A stretch of DNA of 39,424 nt from Methyloversatilis universalis (GTDB lineage Bacteria > Pseudomonadota > Gammaproteobacteria > Methylococcales > Methylococcaceae): positions 1 to 39,424 of the forward strand of contig DYIL01000033.1 of the NCBI GenBank assembly GCA_020723665.1. Reading direction: 5' to 3'. Shown piece by piece: positions 39,141 through 39,424 of the stretch. A program made the translations under genes and the position numbers. The stretch's first letter is position 1. Each line of letters begins with the position of its first letter. The notes beneath the pieces are model-generated. The model had not been told where the DNA came from. It did not search any database and was given only the letters and a program-made list of their open reading frames with translations.

Positions 39141-39188
39141 GGGGCCGTAAGCGATCATAAGTCGGTTAACGTCCGAAGGGAGGTTCAG

Positions 39189-39329
39189 ATGATTGCGATG
39201 ACTTGGGTTGAGCTATTGTTAACTGGGCTGCTTGTGGCTTCCATCGTTTTTTCGGTCGGCTTCTGCGTCAGTAACTACGCAAAAGCCGATAAAGAGAATG
39301 TGGGGTTTTTCAAAAGGGCGACCAAATAA
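39189..39329 (+). CDS. 46-residue single-pass membrane protein, unknown function
   Basis: No family recognised. The ATG at 39189 has GGGAGG six bases upstream, a good promoter is present, and terminator-like hairpins follow, so this is probably a real small gene. The product is MIAMTWVELLLTGLLVASIV continuing to FSVGFCVSNYAKADKENVGFFKRATK: one transmembrane helix (about 5-28) and a short polar tail. An in-frame start at 39126 lies inside the promoter and is unlikely. Confidence 0.6.
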   Translation: MIAMTWVELLLTGLLVASIVFSVGFCVSNYAKADKENVGFFKRATK

Positions 39330-39335
39330 AGAGTG

Positions 39336-39378
39336 CCTCGAAAAACTTCGAGGTGCTCGTGCGGGGCATGGATGCCCC
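39336..39378 (+). terminator. tandem hairpins after the 46-residue gene
   Basis: The first hairpin has arms CCTCGAA (39336-39342) and TTCGAGG (39347-39353). The second has arms GGGGCAT (39363-39369) and ATGCCCC (39372-39378), followed by GTCGTTTTC. The second looks like an intrinsic terminator with a short T-run. A third inverted pair, CGTTTTCA/TGAAAACG at 39381-39410, follows and may belong to a repeat cut by the window edge. Confidence 0.6.
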
Positions 39379-39424
39379 GTCGTTTTCAGCCACGTAAGGG
39401 GTTGAAAACGTAAGCCGAGCCCAA

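Larger units (their letters stand above)
38762..39188. other. 427-base spacer with repeat C copy 2 and an AT-rich promoter region
   Basis: Positions 38762-38910 show nothing I can support. Positions 38911-39025 are repeat C. From 39050 the base composition turns sharply AT-rich and contains the promoter of the 46-residue gene. Confidence 0.5.

Overview
The window looks like chromosomal DNA of a gammaproteobacterium. The supports are RecC, UvrA/UvrD, CmoB, RimO, SlyD, PcnB and the gene order pcnB-folK-panB-panC, at moderately high GC. A CbbR regulator divergent from a short proteobacterial phosphoribulokinase, and a type II sulfide:quinone oxidoreductase, point to a Calvin-cycle-capable, sulfide-oxidising lineage. 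A Methylococcaceae-type methanotroph (Methylococcus/Methylocaldum-like) would fit, but this is inference: no methane genes are present. No rRNA, tRNA, CRISPR array, phage or intact insertion sequence was seen.

Layout. 0.4-1.6 kb (-): fused O6-alkylguanine methyltransferase/3-methyladenine glycosylase. 2.1-5.3 kb (-): recC. 5.7-7.8 kb (-): sqr and a family 4-like uracil-DNA glycosylase. 8.4-10 kb: a Crp/Fnr-type regulator (+) converging on a yqjD/yqjE-like membrane pair (-). 10.4-15.4 kb: ssb and a YajR-like MFS transporter (-), divergent from uvrA (+). 15.4-16.5 kb: a 64-residue membrane protein (-) and a DUF2959 protein (+). 16.8-20.3 kb (+): hisB-hisH-hisA-hisF-hisI-hisE. 20.4-22.6 kb: GIDE-like protein plus LemA (-), divergent from a gamma-carbonic anhydrase-like gene (+). 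22.6-26.2 kb: hemB-aroE (-), an mlaC-like gene (+) and hemF (-). 26.4-29.6 kb: cmoB and rimO (+), slyD (-). 29.7-30.1 kb: a small membrane-protein gene between two copies of a short repeat. 30.3-33.8 kb (+): pcnB-folK-panB-panC. 33.9-36.2 kb: cbbR (-) divergent from prk (+). 36.3-38.4 kb (-): uvrD. 38.5-39.4 kb (+): two small membrane proteins and terminator-like hairpins.

Most genes are housekeeping: DNA repair (ogt-alkA, recC, udg, ssb, uvrA, uvrD), histidine, pantothenate, folate, heme and shikimate synthesis, and RNA or ribosome modification. The unusual material is in the spacers. At least five short repeat families occur twice each, several with terminal inverted repeats and nested palindromes like non-autonomous MITE/REP elements. 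One lies at the cmoB stop codon, one lies between cbbR and prk, and one pair brackets a 65-residue membrane-protein gene. I found no convincing new multigene system. The best leads are the repeat-bracketed small gene, the Ogt-AlkA fusion, the EF-hand inside the GIDE-like protein, and the element in the cbbR-prk control region.
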